Assembly: GCA_900465915.1 (NCBI GenBank)
Contig: UBKJ01000005.1
Location: forward strand, 1-64,000
Source of the DNA: Hyphomicrobiales bacterium
GTDB lineage: Bacteria; Pseudomonadota; Alphaproteobacteria; Rhizobiales; Rhizobiaceae
Length of the DNA stretch: 64,000 nucleotides
Direction of reading: 5' to 3'
In this document: in pieces, positions 62,844 through 64,000 of the stretch
Layout: each line of letters starts with the position of its first letter
Position numbering within the stretch: the stretch's first letter is position 1
Made by a program: the position numbers and the translations under genes
The notes under the pieces: model-generated
Told to the model about the DNA's origin: nothing
The model's input: only the letters and a program-made list of their open reading frames with translations
Database searches by the model: none

Positions 62844-63884
62844 TCAGGACCGCGCCACGGGCCGGCTGCGCATGCGCGCCACCGTCTCGCGCTCGGCGCG
62901 GCGGCAGAGCTGCGGCGGCAGGCCGCGCAGGATCAGCTCCACGTCGCCGAGCACCAGCCGGCCGATCTCCAGGAAACTCTCGCGCATGCCGCCGCTGCGG
63001 TGGCTGGACAGGAGCACGCCCTCGCATTGCCGGATCGGCGCGTCGGCCGGCAGCGGCTCGACCGGGAATACGTCGATCCCGGCGCGGACATGGCCGCCGC
63101 GCACGGCGCGCTCCAGCGCCTCGAAATCGATGATGCCGGCCCGGCTCATCACCAGCACCACCGAGCCGCGCGGCATGAGCGCCAATTCGCGCGCGCCGAT
63201 GAAACCCTGGTTCTCGCTGGTGGAGCTCGCGAACAGGAAGACGACGCGCGACTGTCGGAACAGATCGTCCAGCGAGGACGGAACGCAGTCCTGCTCGACG
63301 ATCCGCCGCTCCGCGAGCCACGGATCGAAGACGCGCACCTCGCAGCGGAAGGGAACCAGCATTTCGCGCAGGCGGCGGCCGAGATCGCCGAGCCCGACGA
63401 TGCCCACCTTCGCCCCGGTGAGGAGGAAGCTGCCGGCGTTGCTCGCAAGCCCCCATGTCTCCGACCCGGCGCGGAAGGCTTCGTGGGTGGCGGTGATCTC
63501 GCGGCAGAGGTCCAGCGCCATGCCCAGCGCCGTCTCGGCGACGGACGTGGCGTAGACCGGGCTGGTGTTGAGCACATGGACGCCATGGTCCAGGCACCAG
63601 CCGTAATCGATATTGGGCAGGAAATTGCCCTCGACATTGAAGATCGCCCGCAATTTCGGCATCCGCTGCAGGCGCTCCGCCGGCAGGTCGATCTGGCCGA
63701 TGCAGATGACGGCCTCGGCCAGCGCGGCGTCGAGTTCGGCGGCGGACAGGCGCGCGCCGTCGGCGTGCACGCGCACGGTCGCCAAGGCCTCGAGCTTCGC
63801 CATCACATCCGGCTCGAAGATCATGTCCAGCGTGCGCGGCTCGGGGTCAGCGATCAGGACGAGGGGTTTTTCCGGCGTCGTCAT
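62844..63884 (-). CDS. D-2-hydroxyacid dehydrogenase
   Basis: 346 aa NAD-dependent dehydrogenase. Rossmann motif VGIVGLGDLGRRLREML, catalytic arginine in MSRAGIIDFEALE, then GIDVFPVEPLP and a final HRSGG in place of the more usual HxxG of PGDH. Its ATG overlaps the stop of the upstream Gfo/Idh gene (ATGA), so the two are one operon running in from the right edge. Substrate unknown. Confidence 0.9.
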   Translation of the reverse strand: MTTPEKPLVLIADPEPRTLDMIFEPDVMAKLEALATVRVHADGARLSAAELDAALAEAVICIGQIDLPAERLQRMPKLRAIFNVEGNFLPNIDYGWCLDHGVHVLNTSPVYATSVAETALGMALDLCREITATHEAFRAGSETWGLASNAGSFLLTGAKVGIVGLGDLGRRLREMLVPFRCEVRVFDPWLAERRIVEQDCVPSSLDDLFRQSRVVFLFASSTSENQGFIGARELALMPRGSVVLVMSRAGIIDFEALERAVRGGHVRAGIDVFPVEPLPADAPIRQCEGVLLSSHRSGGMRESFLEIGRLVLGDVELILRGLPPQLCRRAERETVARMRSRPVARS

Positions 63885-64000
63885 AATCTGCAATCCACCC
63901 ATTCCCCGGTCGCGTTGGAGCGCACCGCCGCCTGCACGAATTTCACGCCCTTGGCCCCGTCGACCACGTCGGGATAGGCAAGCATGCCCTCGGGCAAGGC
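63881..64000 (-). CDS. Gfo/Idh-type oxidoreductase, C-terminal end only
   Basis: The last 39 codons of a gene that continues beyond the window. The tail LAYPDVVDGAKGVKFVQAAV ... EWVDCRL parallels the C-terminus of the Gfo/Idh protein at 50572 (LAYDGLKGVAFVEAVV), which is the basis for the call. It is translationally coupled to the hydroxyacid dehydrogenase. Confidence 0.65.
   Translation of the reverse strand, partial: ALPEGMLAYPDVVDGAKGVKFVQAAVRSNATGEWVDCRL

Overview
The window is GC-rich, densely coded DNA, most consistent with an alphaproteobacterium of the Hyphomicrobiales (rhizobial) type. The reasons are the many ABC uptake systems with catabolic genes beside them, an FtrABCD-type iron uptake operon of the Brucella kind, a five-step hut pathway (hutF plus hutG), an iolC fused to an aldolase-like domain, and a Gram-negative class GN sortase with its target. 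No rRNA, tRNA, CRISPR array, insertion sequence, phage gene or replication origin was seen. The region reads as a catabolic patchwork of transport-plus-degradation modules, each with its own regulator.

Layout. 0-5.3 kb: a PTS IIA protein, an AraC regulator, an XRE regulator, then a VIT/vWA surface protein translationally coupled to its sortase. 5.3-10.9 kb: a lactonase-like amidohydrolase, an Rbs-type sugar ABC transporter and a divergent LysR regulator. 10.9-19.6 kb: one long minus-strand array (LysR, a PotDBCA-like ABC transporter, split transketolase, SDR, TIM-barrel isomerase), substrate unknown. 19.7-27.4 kb: creatininase and creatinase (creatinine to creatine to sarcosine plus urea), an Lrp-type regulator, a polar-amino-acid ABC transporter and a RocB-like M20 hydrolase. 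27.4-30.5 kb: ftrABCD iron uptake. 31-39.6 kb: a HisC-like aminotransferase facing an SDR, a HisD-like dehydrogenase, a zinc alcohol dehydrogenase and an APH-fold kinase, followed by a taurine/nitrate-type ABC transporter. 39.6-47.7 kb: hutD-U-G-H-I on the minus strand and hutF-hutC on the plus strand. 47.8-62.8 kb: myo-inositol catabolism, with iolB, iolC, three accessory genes, iolE and iolD on the minus strand, and iolG, an aldehyde dehydrogenase, an HpaI-type aldolase, a D-2-hydroxyacid dehydrogenase, a Gfo/Idh oxidoreductase and iolR on the plus strand. 62.8-64 kb: another hydroxyacid dehydrogenase and the 3' end of a Gfo/Idh gene.

How it works together. Two regulator-operator networks can be read directly. 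A 12-base palindrome, ATGTATATACAT, and near copies of it lie at the hutI/hutF divergence, twice (as exact mirror images) in the HisC-like/SDR divergence, and once ahead of the taurine-type transporter. This implies that HutC controls 31-47 kb as one regulon. GCAATGAWTATTGC lies both between iolD and iolG and ahead of iolR, implying IolR control with autoregulation.

The best candidate for an undescribed system is 30,993-36,794. HisC- and HisD-family enzymes, two further dehydrogenases and a kinase-like protein sit behind HutC-type operators, and the HisD-like enzyme has lost two canonical zinc ligands. I infer a peripheral route that converts a histidinol-like or other imidazole compound into a hut intermediate; the substrate is not known.
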